From Candidatus Zhuqueibacterota bacterium (GTDB lineage Bacteria; Zhuqueibacterota; Zhuqueibacteria; Thermofontimicrobiales; Thiofontviventaceae): a stretch of 60,207 bases of DNA. Below, piece by piece: positions 1 through 8,362 of this stretch. The stretch is from NCBI GenBank assembly GCA_016926625.1, contig JAFGOE010000079.1:1-60207 (forward strand), read 5' to 3'. Positions within the stretch are counted from its first letter, which is position 1. Each line of letters opens with the position of its first letter. The translations under genes were made by a program, and so were the position numbers. Below the pieces are notes generated by a model, which was not told the origin of the DNA, did no database searches, and was given only the letters and a program-made list of their open reading frames with translations.

Positions 1-65
1 GATCGAAGCGACATTGGGACAAGGTTGTAGTCCCATTCTGCTCAGTTCAAGCTGAATTATACGGT

Positions 66-190
66 GGCTGTATCAAAAGTCGACTTGCAGTGACGAATTT
101 ATTCGTCAAGTACTGCCTAGTGTATGCAGAGAATAGATTTGCTACTACTAATTGTGGTAAATATCTTGCAGTGGGACTTTTAATACAGCC
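66..190. repeat. MITE-like element, copy 1 (GGCTGTATCAAAAGTC termini)
   Basis: The left end GGCTGTATCAAAAGTC (66-81) and the right end (175-190) are inverted copies with one mismatch, enclosing about 93 bp without a credible gene. The same termini recur at 8242-8349 around an unrelated core. Termini of this look are common on IS1182-like elements, so a non-autonomous derivative is an inference. It lies just upstream of coaX and may carry or interrupt its promoter. Confidence 0.6.
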
Positions 191-248
191 CCAGCACACA
201 GCGCGATGATATTGATTGGGCAATCACATCATAATTTGGGAGAAAAAT

Positions 249-1034
249 ATGCTATTAGCAATCGACATCGGTAATACCAACATCGTTCTCGGGTTATTTC
301 AGGATGGAGATCTTGCAGCCCATTGGAGGATTTCCAGCAGCACATCCCGAACCAGTGACGAATGCTGGCTGGTCTTAACTCAACTGATGGACCAACACGA
401 TCTGTCAATTTCAGATATCGAAGGAGTCATCATATGCTCGGTCGTGCCCAATATCACACCGGCTTTCACGCGGATGGCAGAAGAGAAGCTTCGCACTGAG
501 GCGATCATCATTACGGCTGATCTCGACTTTGGATTGATCAATCGCTACAGCGATCCGCATGCTGTGGGTGCGGACAGGTTGGTAAACGCGGTGGCTGGTT
601 ACGCCCGTTATGGTGGCCCGCTGATCATCATCGATTTTGGAACGGCGACCACGTTCGATGTGGTCAGTAAAAATAAGGAATATTTAGGCGGCATCATCGC
701 GCCCGGTGTCGAATCCTCTGCCATGGTCCTGCATCGCAACGCAGCGAGATTACCGAAAGTGGAGATGAAATTTCCGGACCTGCTTATCGGAAACAGCACA
801 GAATCGAGCATCCAATCGGGTATTATGTACGGCACGGTGGAGATGATCGACGGAATGGTGCAGCGCATCATGGAAGAATTAGGGCCTGACACCAGAACCG
901 TAGCGACCGGTGGTCTGGCCAATGTGATCGTTCCTTATTGTAGGACAGTACACGATTTCAATCCAATGCTGACGCTGGACGGATTGAATATGATTTATGA
1001 AAAGATAAAAAAAGGAGTTATCAGAACAGAATAG
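249..1034 (+). CDS. coaX: Type III pantothenate kinase CoaX
   Basis: Phosphorylates pantothenate with ATP, the first step of coenzyme A synthesis, in the cytoplasm. The N-terminal DIGNTN phosphate-binding loop (about residues 6-11), a GADR motif near residue 107 and the IDFGTATTFD segment near residue 130 are the ASKHA-fold signatures of the type III enzyme. The length of 261 residues fits the family (about 255-260). I start at the ATG at 249 because GGGAGA lies 5 bases before it and the DIGNTN strand follows at once; an in-frame start at 216 would add 11 unconserved residues. birA, a common neighbour of coaX, is not recognisable in the few bases to the left. A MITE-like repeat ends about 60 bases upstream. 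Confidence 0.95.
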   Translation: MLLAIDIGNTNIVLGLFQDGDLAAHWRISSSTSRTSDECWLVLTQLMDQHDLSISDIEGVIICSVVPNITPAFTRMAEEKLRTEAIIITADLDFGLINRYSDPHAVGADRLVNAVAGYARYGGPLIIIDFGTATTFDVVSKNKEYLGGIIAPGVESSAMVLHRNAARLPKVEMKFPDLLIGNSTESSIQSGIMYGTVEMIDGMVQRIMEELGPDTRTVATGGLANVIVPYCRTVHDFNPMLTLDGLNMIYEKIKKGVIRTE

Positions 1035-1319
1035 CATGAGATTTTTCGCGGTGGTGGCAGTGAGATTTATCTCTCATTGTAAGGTGTTTTTTGCCAGCGT
1101 GTACTTTTTCATCCGCTGCAAAAAGGATCCCGATCCCGAGCGAGGGTAATCGCGATAAATCTGAATATAAATTAATCCAGGTTAAAAGACAGACGTCCTC
1201 CCTACCGGAGGATGGATATGGTTTTGCATTCCCTAAAAAAGGATGCGTTCGGAGTGGCGCATCTTCGTTAGCTTAGCAAAGATGATGCTCTACTAAATTT
1301 AAAAGACAGGAAACAGTCC

Positions 1320-2384
1320 TCAAAACTTAAATAAATTCACCCCATCGCTTGCCCAGAGTCTGCCGTTTACATCATAGCACAGGTATGACACTCGGGTGAT
1401 ACGCGACTTTTCGTCTTCTTCGTTGATATAGTAAGGTATGTATATATTGGTGGGATTCATCGCTGAATCGAATTGATAAAAGAAGTAATCAGAAAAACCA
1501 CTTATGCATATCTCATTCCCTTTTTGGGCAATGCCACCCGGATATTCGAATGCGAGATCGTGTACAGAAATTTGCACTTTCGAATCGATATCATATTCAT
1601 ATACTTTTCCGATCGCCGATGTCACCCACAACGAGGTACCGTTCGAGAAAAGGTCCATAATCTGATAATCCGTTGCGATTGAATCGCTGATGATCCCTGA
1701 CACGTTATCGATCGAGAACAGTTTATAATCGAATAACTCACCTCCGGCGACCCAAAAGGTTTTCAGGAATGTCACGCCCCAGAATTCAGGATTGTGGAAG
1801 ACAGAATCAGGATTTCCGATCAGAAAGAACCTATCACCTGGCTGTCCGATGGCCAGATAGGCCTTATCAGCTTCCGACCGGGTTACAATGACCGCGTGAT
1901 CTCTATCCATCCAATGTAAACCCTCTATCTGAGGAACATTTAAATTTTCTTTCGGATTACCGTGGGAGTACCGTGTCTTAGATACCAGGATTTTGGGTAT
2001 TTTGAGTTCTATATCTCTGTCCTCATGAGGCATCATGATGATCTCATTGGCCGCGTAAAATTCCTCTCTGTATATCGTTATATGATGTGACCCGGGAATC
2101 ACTCCTGATACCTCGAAGGCTCCTGATGAATCGCAGACCAGGTCATATCCGGAATAGGTAGAATCATCGTAGAGCAATGCGAATGGTCGAATCGACAGCG
2201 AACAAGAAGGAACACCAGTCAAATCAACCATATCGACCACCTGCCCCATTAACTTATATGAGGGGACCACCGGTGCAGTTATCTCATGGCTCTGTCGATT
2301 CCAACAGCCATTAATAAACGAGATCGTTGTAAAAATGACTGTAGAGCATGCTAATCGTTTAAGAATTAATCCTCGCTTCTTCAT
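1320..2384 (-). CDS. Lipoprotein with regulatory-like beta domain and propeller-like C-terminus (paralogue B)
   Basis: Function unknown. The ATG at 2384 gives a short lipoprotein signal (MKKRGLILKRLACS...FINGC), so the mature protein should be lipid-anchored outside the inner membrane. Residues about 40-120 resemble a carboxypeptidase-regulatory/Cna-B-like beta sandwich (a Gly-rich VIPGSHHITIYRE strand pair), followed by a repetitive beta region with NPEFWGVTFL, LWVTSAIGKVYEYD and a terminal GRLWASDG motif that looks like an SMP-30/NHL-type propeller. The gene directly upstream (2435-3496) has the same order of motifs, including HEDRD, so the two are tandem paralogues, probably cotranscribed (50-base gap). 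A longer frame starting at 2453 overlaps the upstream gene and has no signal peptide at its start. Confidence 0.75.
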   Translation of the reverse strand: MKKRGLILKRLACSTVIFTTISFINGCWNRQSHEITAPVVPSYKLMGQVVDMVDLTGVPSCSLSIRPFALLYDDSTYSGYDLVCDSSGAFEVSGVIPGSHHITIYREEFYAANEIIMMPHEDRDIELKIPKILVSKTRYSHGNPKENLNVPQIEGLHWMDRDHAVIVTRSEADKAYLAIGQPGDRFFLIGNPDSVFHNPEFWGVTFLKTFWVAGGELFDYKLFSIDNVSGIISDSIATDYQIMDLFSNGTSLWVTSAIGKVYEYDIDSKVQISVHDLAFEYPGGIAQKGNEICISGFSDYFFYQFDSAMNPTNIYIPYYINEEDEKSRITRVSYLCYDVNGRLWASDGVNLFKF

Positions 2385-2434
2385 GATTCCATCAAAATAA
2401 ATGGCTGACAGGAGATGATCCGGGCGATGAATTT

Positions 2435-3496
2435 TTAGATTACCTGGAAGCAATACACGCTGTAACCATCACTAGCCCATAACCTGCCGTTCGCATCGAA
2501 CGTCAGATATTTTATGCCGTTTATAATATTTAAATTACCGAAACCCGAGTCCAGATAGGGCACATAGGTATTGCCAATCGAGAAGTCATCTATGTGTTGA
2601 TAAATATAGTTCAGTTCCTTATCGCTCGTCCAGATATTCTCTCCATCCCAACTGATTCCGGAAGGATTCGGATTTGCTGTATCGTAGATCGTTTCGACGA
2701 CAGCCGCGTGGTTACTGAATTTTATCGCTTTCCCATTGGCTGAAATTCCCCATATATGGTCGCCATCATTCGTCAGGTCGAGTATTTGATAGGGCACGTC
2801 GATTTCGCCCGATATCTTGCCATCACCGGGATAAACAATGTAAATTTTGTTATTAAACCCGTTTCCCCCACACACCCAATAACTGATAAGGTAGGTTATA
2901 CCCCAAAATTGCGGGTTCTCTTCCCTGAACGTTCTCTCCCCGATGATCGTGAATGGAGAACCAAAGAAGCCGGTCACAACCCTCCAGCGTCCGAGATCAC
3001 CACTCCAGTCCTTCCACTCCCAAATACCTGCCAGCGTGGCAGAATCCTTCCAATGGATCCCGTGCAGCCGCGGATATTGTCGATTGCCGTTGGAGCCTAC
3101 TGGCTGATAATATGTATTGGCGACGATGACTTTTGGCAGATCAAGATCCAGATCTCTGTCCTCATGCTGTACCACCACATTTTGGGACAGTACGATAAAT
3201 CGTCCTCTTTTTACCTCGATCTGATAGGTACCTGGCGTGACATCGTTGAAGCAATAGTATCCCATAGAATCTGTTGTATCGAACGTGGGAGTGAATTCGG
3301 TGTCGTAGATGAGTTCCACTGAATTGAGTGTTACGACACAATTAGGAAGGGTTTCGTGGGAATCGATATCGAACGTGTGCCCTGAAAATCGGTAATTGGG
3401 GATCTCCGGGGCGGTGACCTGATTATCCTGTACTTCCCAACAATTCAAACACAACATCATTATCAATAACAGAGTGATAATTCCTCGTAACAGCAT
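2435..3496 (-). CDS. Lipoprotein with regulatory-like beta domain and propeller-like C-terminus (paralogue A)
   Basis: Function unknown; first gene of a two-gene unit with its paralogue at 1320-2384. The hydrophobic start (MLLRGIITLLLIMMLCLNC) is a lipoprotein signal, although the residue before the cysteine is Asn rather than the usual Gly/Ala/Ser. A beta-sandwich domain of the carboxypeptidase-regulatory kind covers about residues 30-120 (FNDVTPGTYQIEVKRG). It is followed by a propeller-like region with NPQFWGITYL, HIWGISANGKAIKF, ISWDGENIWTSD and GRLWASDG. GAGGTG lies 6 bases before the ATG. The LWxSDG-type blades suggest binding or sensing rather than catalysis; that is inference. Confidence 0.75.
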   Translation of the reverse strand: MLLRGIITLLLIMMLCLNCWEVQDNQVTAPEIPNYRFSGHTFDIDSHETLPNCVVTLNSVELIYDTEFTPTFDTTDSMGYYCFNDVTPGTYQIEVKRGRFIVLSQNVVVQHEDRDLDLDLPKVIVANTYYQPVGSNGNRQYPRLHGIHWKDSATLAGIWEWKDWSGDLGRWRVVTGFFGSPFTIIGERTFREENPQFWGITYLISYWVCGGNGFNNKIYIVYPGDGKISGEIDVPYQILDLTNDGDHIWGISANGKAIKFSNHAAVVETIYDTANPNPSGISWDGENIWTSDKELNYIYQHIDDFSIGNTYVPYLDSGFGNLNIINGIKYLTFDANGRLWASDGYSVYCFQVI

Positions 3497-3890
3497 GTTA
3501 ACACCTCATCTTGATAAATCATGAACATCATTATTCGCGCACAGACTCATGCCAGCGCCTAAACTATCAGGTTGCATAAAAGATTTTAGAAGCATGGTGG
3601 TACCCTGATGTCTGCGGATCGATGATCAATCGCTGGCGGCATGACAAATGGCACTATAATACATACGCAACTAAGGCATAAATGATTCAAAATCTCACGG
3701 AGTTAGCAGATTCTTTTTTTCAGACAGAAATTGACACCGTCGAAGTTTGCTGCTTCGATCGAACCGGCACATTTTCCTTATTCATGTTAGTTTTCTGCAG
3801 CCGCTTCGGAATATTCGCTTGCGAGTTTGAAAAAATATACATAAATTGGACGTAGTTTGCAATCATAAAATGATATCCGGAAAGAAACAT
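3497..3890. other. Intergenic region between divergent lipoprotein and permease genes
   Basis: About 390 bases with no convincing gene, RNA or repeat. It must hold the promoters of the lipoprotein pair (leftward) and the AEC permease (rightward), but I cannot pick a clear -35/-10 pair. Confidence 0.4.
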
Positions 3891-4835
3891 ATGGAAAACA
3901 TTATTTTTGCCATCAATGGGGTGGCGCCCATCTTTCTCATCATATTCTTAGGACTGGCGTTAAAGCGGTTGCGTTTTATCGATGACAATTTCATTCGAAT
4001 CTCTTCGAAGTTAGTATTTTCTGTGGCGCTGCCGGCTTTGATCTTTGAGGAGCTGGCGGCAACAGAATTTCTGCAAAAATTTCATCTCGGACAAATTCTG
4101 TTTGCATGTTCCGGAATTTTCATCTTTTACATTCTCATCTGGTTGTTAGCACGAGGTCTGACCTCGGATGGACGAGACCAGGGAGCGTTTATCCAGGGTT
4201 CCTATCGCAGTAATTTTGCGATCGTCGGACTGGCTTTAATCGCCAATTTCTTCGATCGGAGTGCCGTGGACAAGGCGGCCATATTACTCGCTTTCATGAT
4301 GCCCTTATTTAATGTACTGGCTGTAATCGCATTGACCTATCCGTTGAAAAAACATCAATCCGTTTCATTATCAAAAACGGTCATGAACATTATCACCAAT
4401 CCGTTAATCCTGGCGATGATTGCATCCATACCTTTTTCATTATTACGCATCAAAATACCGGTTGTCATGTCGACAACAATCGAATATTTATCCGATCTCT
4501 CGTTTCCATTAGCATTAATCGGAATAGGTGCATCACTCGATATTAAAAGCATAAAAAATGATTTCCGGCTGGCCGCGATCGCTTCATCGATCAAAATAAT
4601 CCTGCTTCCGCTCACGCTGACGGTGATCGCATATCAGGTGGGATTCAGAGGAGAGGATATCGGAGTTCTTTTCATGTTGTTTGCCACGCCAACGGCGATT
4701 GCGAGTTACATCATGGCGGATAGCATGGGAAGCAACCATCGGCTGGCAGGAAGCATCATCATGCTCTCGACGTTCGGATCCATTTTGACCATATCGATCG
4801 GTATTTTTCTGTTGCGATATTTACACATCATCTAA
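3891..4835 (+). CDS. AEC family (auxin efflux carrier-like) transporter
   Basis: Integral inner-membrane permease of 314 residues. It has about ten hydrophobic helices arranged in two halves, beginning with the family-typical NGVAPIFLIIFLGLALKR and continuing with a KLVFSVALPALIFEEL segment. A Gly/Asn-containing helix near residue 120 (GSYRSNFAIVGLAL) and a late FATPTAIASYIMADSMG segment match the AEC family, whose bacterial members export or import small carboxylates such as malate; the substrate here cannot be read. I start at the ATG at 3891, preceded by GGAAAG, rather than at upstream in-frame starts that add a hydrophilic tail. Its stop codon abuts the stop of the convergent response regulator with no spacer. 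Confidence 0.88.
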   Translation: MENIIFAINGVAPIFLIIFLGLALKRLRFIDDNFIRISSKLVFSVALPALIFEELAATEFLQKFHLGQILFACSGIFIFYILIWLLARGLTSDGRDQGAFIQGSYRSNFAIVGLALIANFFDRSAVDKAAILLAFMMPLFNVLAVIALTYPLKKHQSVSLSKTVMNIITNPLILAMIASIPFSLLRIKIPVVMSTTIEYLSDLSFPLALIGIGASLDIKSIKNDFRLAAIASSIKIILLPLTLTVIAYQVGFRGEDIGVLFMLFATPTAIASYIMADSMGSNHRLAGSIIMLSTFGSILTISIGIFLLRYLHII

Positions 4836-5555
4836 TCATTCCGCATCGGTAAATTTATAACCGGAGCTTCTGACACTCAGAAAATACTTTGGCTGAGCCG
4901 GATCGGTCTCGAAATACTTACGTAATCTCACGATGAAATTATCGATAGTGCGGGTTTCAATATCATCACTGAGATGCCACACATTTTTTAGCAATTCCTT
5001 TCGTGAGACGATTCGATTCTTATTTTCGACCAGATACTTCAGTATCATCGCTTCCATATACGTCAATTGAAATTCCTGGTCGCCCCGATGACATCGATAC
5101 GTCGTGAAATCGACCTCATTCGGGCCAAACCGGACATGGGATACGTCCGGTTCATACGCTGAACGGTACCAGGATTTACGTTTCAACATTCCTTCGATAC
5201 GCAGCAGCAGCTCTTCCAACTCGAAAGGCTTGGTCAGATAATCGTCCGCGCCTAATTTTAGTCCCCTCAACTTATCGATCGTCTCGCGCCTGGCGGTCAG
5301 TATCAGGATAGGCAACCGAGCGGATTTCTCCCTTATCATCTGCGCGATTTCGAATCCGTCGAAGTAGGGCAGCATAATATCGAGAATGATCAGATCGTAC
5401 TCGATGGTATTGAATTTCTCGATGGCTATCTTCCCATCCCTGGCCCAATCGACCTCGTAACCTTCCTCGCGGAGGTTGAATTCGAGTCCGATTGCAAGTG
5501 ATTCCTCATCCTCAACCAGCAGGATTTTACTTCCTTTTTCAGGTTTTGCCTTCAT
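4836..5555 (-). CDS. OmpR/PhoB-family response regulator
   Basis: Cytoplasmic transcription factor of 239 residues. The receiver domain (residues 8-125) has the acidic pair E15/D16, phospho-acceptor D59 in ILDIMLP, T87 and K109 (LTKPF), so it should be phosphorylatable. A winged-helix domain follows (about 140-236), with a typical RTIDNFIVRLRKYFE recognition region and a terminal SVRSSGYKF wing. It is encoded 19 bases downstream of the sensor kinase at 5575-6573 and is surely its partner. A direct repeat of TTTACA with 5-base spacing upstream of the kinase gene (6592-6608) has the geometry bound by this family, suggesting autoregulation. No target genes can be named from this window. Confidence 0.93.
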   Translation of the reverse strand: MKAKPEKGSKILLVEDEESLAIGLEFNLREEGYEVDWARDGKIAIEKFNTIEYDLIILDIMLPYFDGFEIAQMIREKSARLPILILTARRETIDKLRGLKLGADDYLTKPFELEELLLRIEGMLKRKSWYRSAYEPDVSHVRFGPNEVDFTTYRCHRGDQEFQLTYMEAMILKYLVENKNRIVSRKELLKNVWHLSDDIETRTIDNFIVRLRKYFETDPAQPKYFLSVRSSGYKFTDAE

Positions 5556-5574
5556 GTCGCATTCCGTTATCTAA

Positions 5575-6573
5575 TTATTTAAAATGCATCTGAGAACGTT
5601 TCAAGATTTTCTTCAGAAAGCCTTTTTTTGAAACACCATAAATTGGTAATTCGATAATAAATGTGCTGCCCTTATGCCACCCGGCACTTTTTGCACTGAC
5701 CTTACCACCGTGATATTTAATAATCTCCTTCACCCAGTATAAGCCGAGTCCGGTACCTTTGACATTCGGACTCTTTTTATCGTAGACGCGGTGGAATTTC
5801 TTGAAAATTTTCTTGGTCTGTTTCGGCGGTAATCCCACCCCATTATCGGAGACCTTGATATGGATCCATTTCTTGTCCGTCGTCACCTCAAATTTAATAT
5901 TGAGCAATTTTTCACAATATTTCAAGGCATTATCGATCAGATTGTCGATGACGATCAGCATCGCGTTCCTATCCAGAACGCACTGCCCGTCGGCATTGCA
6001 TTCAATCGTGTACGCGGTATCCGATAATTTGAACTTACTGATCGATTCGTTTATTAAATCCGGGAAGATCTCCTGGGTTGTATATATCTGGAAACTATGT
6101 GCGATTTTACGTTGTTCGATCGCTGAAACATCCAGAATCGAATCGATCAAATTCCTTAACCTGCGCGTATCTTTCAACATCAGCTCGATGAATTCCTTAC
6201 GACGGTCATACGAGATCCTGCGCCTGGACATGGTCTCAAGGTAAAGCTGTATAGAGGCCAGTGGTGATTTTAACTCATGGGACACGTTAGCGATAAAATT
6301 GTCGTACATCTTCGTCACCTGCAATTGCCGGTTTAAGTAAATGAAAATCAGATACATACCGGCGAGAATCAGTCCCAGAAGCACCAATCCTAACACGAGT
6401 GCTACGATGTTCATCGTCTTGGGTACCATTTGCGGAGAGATTTTGTCACCGACCCGGTTGAAAATGATATAATTTGACACGTACCAGGTAATCCATATAC
6501 CGAGCAGCGAGAGCCACGCTAACTGGGCCAGAACAAAGACGAGAATCGGATGAATCGAATATACTTTTTTCAT
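5575..6573 (-). CDS. Two-component sensor histidine kinase
   Basis: Inner-membrane kinase of 332 residues that should phosphorylate the adjacent response regulator. Two membrane helices (about 10-31 and 54-80) enclose a short external loop of about 20 residues, and no PAS or HAMP domain is evident, so sensing may occur in the membrane or through a partner. The dimerisation domain carries H99 in NVSHELKSPL; the ATPase domain has an N box (DNLIDNALKY), a G1 box (DNGVGLPP) and a G2 box (KGTGLGLYWVKEII). It is the first gene of the pair. The sequence before the ATG shows no clear Shine-Dalgarno motif but contains a tandem TTTACA repeat. Confidence 0.93.
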   Translation of the reverse strand: MKKVYSIHPILVFVLAQLAWLSLLGIWITWYVSNYIIFNRVGDKISPQMVPKTMNIVALVLGLVLLGLILAGMYLIFIYLNRQLQVTKMYDNFIANVSHELKSPLASIQLYLETMSRRRISYDRRKEFIELMLKDTRRLRNLIDSILDVSAIEQRKIAHSFQIYTTQEIFPDLINESISKFKLSDTAYTIECNADGQCVLDRNAMLIVIDNLIDNALKYCEKLLNIKFEVTTDKKWIHIKVSDNGVGLPPKQTKKIFKKFHRVYDKKSPNVKGTGLGLYWVKEIIKYHGGKVSAKSAGWHKGSTFIIELPIYGVSKKGFLKKILKRSQMHFK

Positions 6574-6589
6574 AATCTGGTGGGAGTAG

Positions 6590-6608
6590 GTTTTACAATA
6601 GTTTTACA
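6590..6608 (-). promoter_or_regulatory. Pho-box-like direct repeat upstream of the sensor kinase
   Basis: GTTTTACA occurs at 6590-6597 and again at 6601-6608, an 11-base start-to-start distance (TTTACA, 5 bases, TTTACA). Tandem half-sites one helical turn apart are the classic binding geometry of OmpR/PhoB-family regulators, and TT(A/C/T)ACA repeats with 5-base spacing resemble Bacillus PhoP boxes. The site lies 17-35 bases upstream of the kinase start, so autoregulation by the neighbouring regulator is plausible but inferred. Confidence 0.45.
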
Positions 6609-6718
6609 GTACTTAATAAAAAATTTATTTATATTAACATAACGATAAAATTTGAATAATGAAAGTATTTTTTAAACAATGCAAACAATAGACATTTAAG
6701 ATAGTAAGGAGCAAGAAA

Positions 6719-8197
6719 ATGAAGATCCTTTTAGTCTACCCAGAGACACCCACGACGTTCTGGACGTTCAAAAATGCGTTAAAATTTATTTCCAAAAAAT
6801 CGTCAGAACCCCCTCTGGGACTGATCACCGTGGCCGCCATGTTACCCAGGGAATGGGAATTGAAATTCATCGATACGAATGTCACCCGATTAAGGGATGC
6901 CGATATCGTTTGGGCTGATTACGTATTTCTCAGCGGTATGAGCATCCATTTTGATTCATTTAAAGAGATTACTAAGCACTGCAAAGCTCTGGGTGCGAAG
7001 ATGGTAGCAGGCGGTCCGATGTGCACCTTGAATCCCGAGTTGTTTCCCGAAATCGATCACTTGATTCTGAACGAAGCGGAACTCACACTGCCCCCCTTTC
7101 TTAAGGATCTGGATGAAGGTCATCCGCAGAGGATATACAGTTCGACGGAATTTCCAGATATTCAATCAACACCGATTCCACGATGGGATCTATTGGATAT
7201 GAAGCGATACGCTTCGATGGATTTACAATACTCCCGCGGCTGTCCTTTCAATTGTGAATTTTGCAGTATCACGCTTCTTAACGGTCATAAGCCGCGAACG
7301 AAGGGCAAGGACCAGCTATTACAGGAATTAGACACACTTTACGAACTCGGCTGGCGCGGAAGCTTATTTTTCGTGGATGATAATTTTATCGGCAACAAAA
7401 CCAAGTTGAAGAACGAAATCTTACCAGCCCTCATCGAATGGAATCGTCAAAGGAAACAGCCGTTCTCCTTTATGACGGAGGTGTCGATCAATCTATCTGA
7501 CGACGATGAGTTGATCGATTTGATGGTACAGGCTGGATTTGATGCAGCCTTTGTCGGGATCGAGACGCCGAATGAGGAGTCGCTGATGGAATGCGGTAAA
7601 CATCAGAATCAGAAGCGCGATCTGTTGAACTCGGTCAAAAAATTGCAGAGAAAAGGGCTTGTCGTCTCCGGAGGGTTTATTGTTGGATTTGATAACGATA
7701 CGACATCCATATTTCATCAGCAGTTAGAATTCATTCAGCAAAGCGGGATCGTCACGGCCATGGTCGGGTTATTGAACGCACAATCCGGGACGCGACTGTT
7801 CAGCAGGCTCAAGAAAGAGAACCGCATTTTAGAGGGTTTTAGCGGCGACAACATGGACGGAACCATGAACTTCATACCCCGAATGAATCCCATGAGGCTG
7901 TATAAAGGGTATAAGGATCTACTGCACAAAATATATTCGCCGAAAGAGTATTACGAGCGTGTGAAGACGTTTCTCAATGAGTACACACTGAGTGAACATA
8001 CTTACACGCGATTGACATGGCGTGAGATCATGGCGTTCCTGCGATCGATCTGGATACTGGGACTCAGGGAAAAAGGCAAACGATATTACTGGCGGCTGTT
8101 TTTTTACAGTCTGTTTCGATACCCGGAAAAATTCGCGTTAGCGATCACCATGGCGATCTACGGCTTTCATTTCAGAAAAGTAGCGGAGACGATATAA
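6719..8197 (+). CDS. B12-binding-domain radical SAM protein with DUF4070-like C-terminus
   Basis: Probable cobalamin-dependent radical SAM enzyme of 492 residues. Residues 1-140 form the Rossmann-like B12-binding domain (MKILLVYPE start, PPLGLITVAAML, GGPMCTLNPE). The radical SAM core follows with the cluster motif C175-PFN-C179-EF-C182 and a VDDNFIGNK strand. The C-terminal part (about 370-490) resembles the DUF4070 extension seen in lipid-modifying members such as the hopanoid 2-methylase HpnP, but the product cannot be assigned; methylation of a lipid is only a guess. AAGGAG sits 7 bases before the ATG. It is divergent from the two-component operon and shares its AT-rich control region; a MITE-like repeat follows within 45 bases. 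Confidence 0.85.
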   Translation: MKILLVYPETPTTFWTFKNALKFISKKSSEPPLGLITVAAMLPREWELKFIDTNVTRLRDADIVWADYVFLSGMSIHFDSFKEITKHCKALGAKMVAGGPMCTLNPELFPEIDHLILNEAELTLPPFLKDLDEGHPQRIYSSTEFPDIQSTPIPRWDLLDMKRYASMDLQYSRGCPFNCEFCSITLLNGHKPRTKGKDQLLQELDTLYELGWRGSLFFVDDNFIGNKTKLKNEILPALIEWNRQRKQPFSFMTEVSINLSDDDELIDLMVQAGFDAAFVGIETPNEESLMECGKHQNQKRDLLNSVKKLQRKGLVVSGGFIVGFDNDTTSIFHQQLEFIQQSGIVTAMVGLLNAQSGTRLFSRLKKENRILEGFSGDNMDGTMNFIPRMNPMRLYKGYKDLLHKIYSPKEYYERVKTFLNEYTLSEHTYTRLTWREIMAFLRSIWILGLREKGKRYYWRLFFYSLFRYPEKFALAITMAIYGFHFRKVAETI

Positions 8198-8241
8198 ATA
8201 ATTCGTACCAATGGTAAGACTCACCCGGATGTGTATATTAA

Positions 8242-8349
8242 GGGCTGTATCATAAGTAGTCTCGATACCACATTATATTGATTTATGATATAAGAAATAT
8301 CGACACATTTATAGTGAAATCTCACTAGATTAGACTTTTGATACAGCCC
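8242..8349. repeat. MITE-like element, copy 2 (GGCTGTATCAAAAGTC-type termini)
   Basis: The left end begins GGGCTGTATCATAAGT and the right end is GACTTTTGATACAGCCC, the same termini as the element at 66-190, but the roughly 70-base AT-rich core is unrelated to that copy. It lies between the convergent radical SAM and SDR genes and, when transcribed, would fold into a long hairpin that could also end transcription. Confidence 0.6.
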
Positions 8350-8362
8350 CGGGGGGGAACTT

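Noticed and set aside
1..65. End of a gene running in from the left edge
   Set aside because: Short frames exist, but no stretch resembles a known neighbour of coaX such as birA, and the MITE-like element begins at 66.
1091..1276. 61-codon open frame after coaX
   Set aside because: No ribosome site, no recognisable composition, and it runs through several small hairpins (1196-1212 and 1242-1263); the region is better left as structured intergenic sequence.
8351..8357. Run of seven G next to the MITE-like element as a phase-variable tract
   Set aside because: It lies downstream of both convergent genes and outside any promoter or frame, so slippage would have no evident effect.
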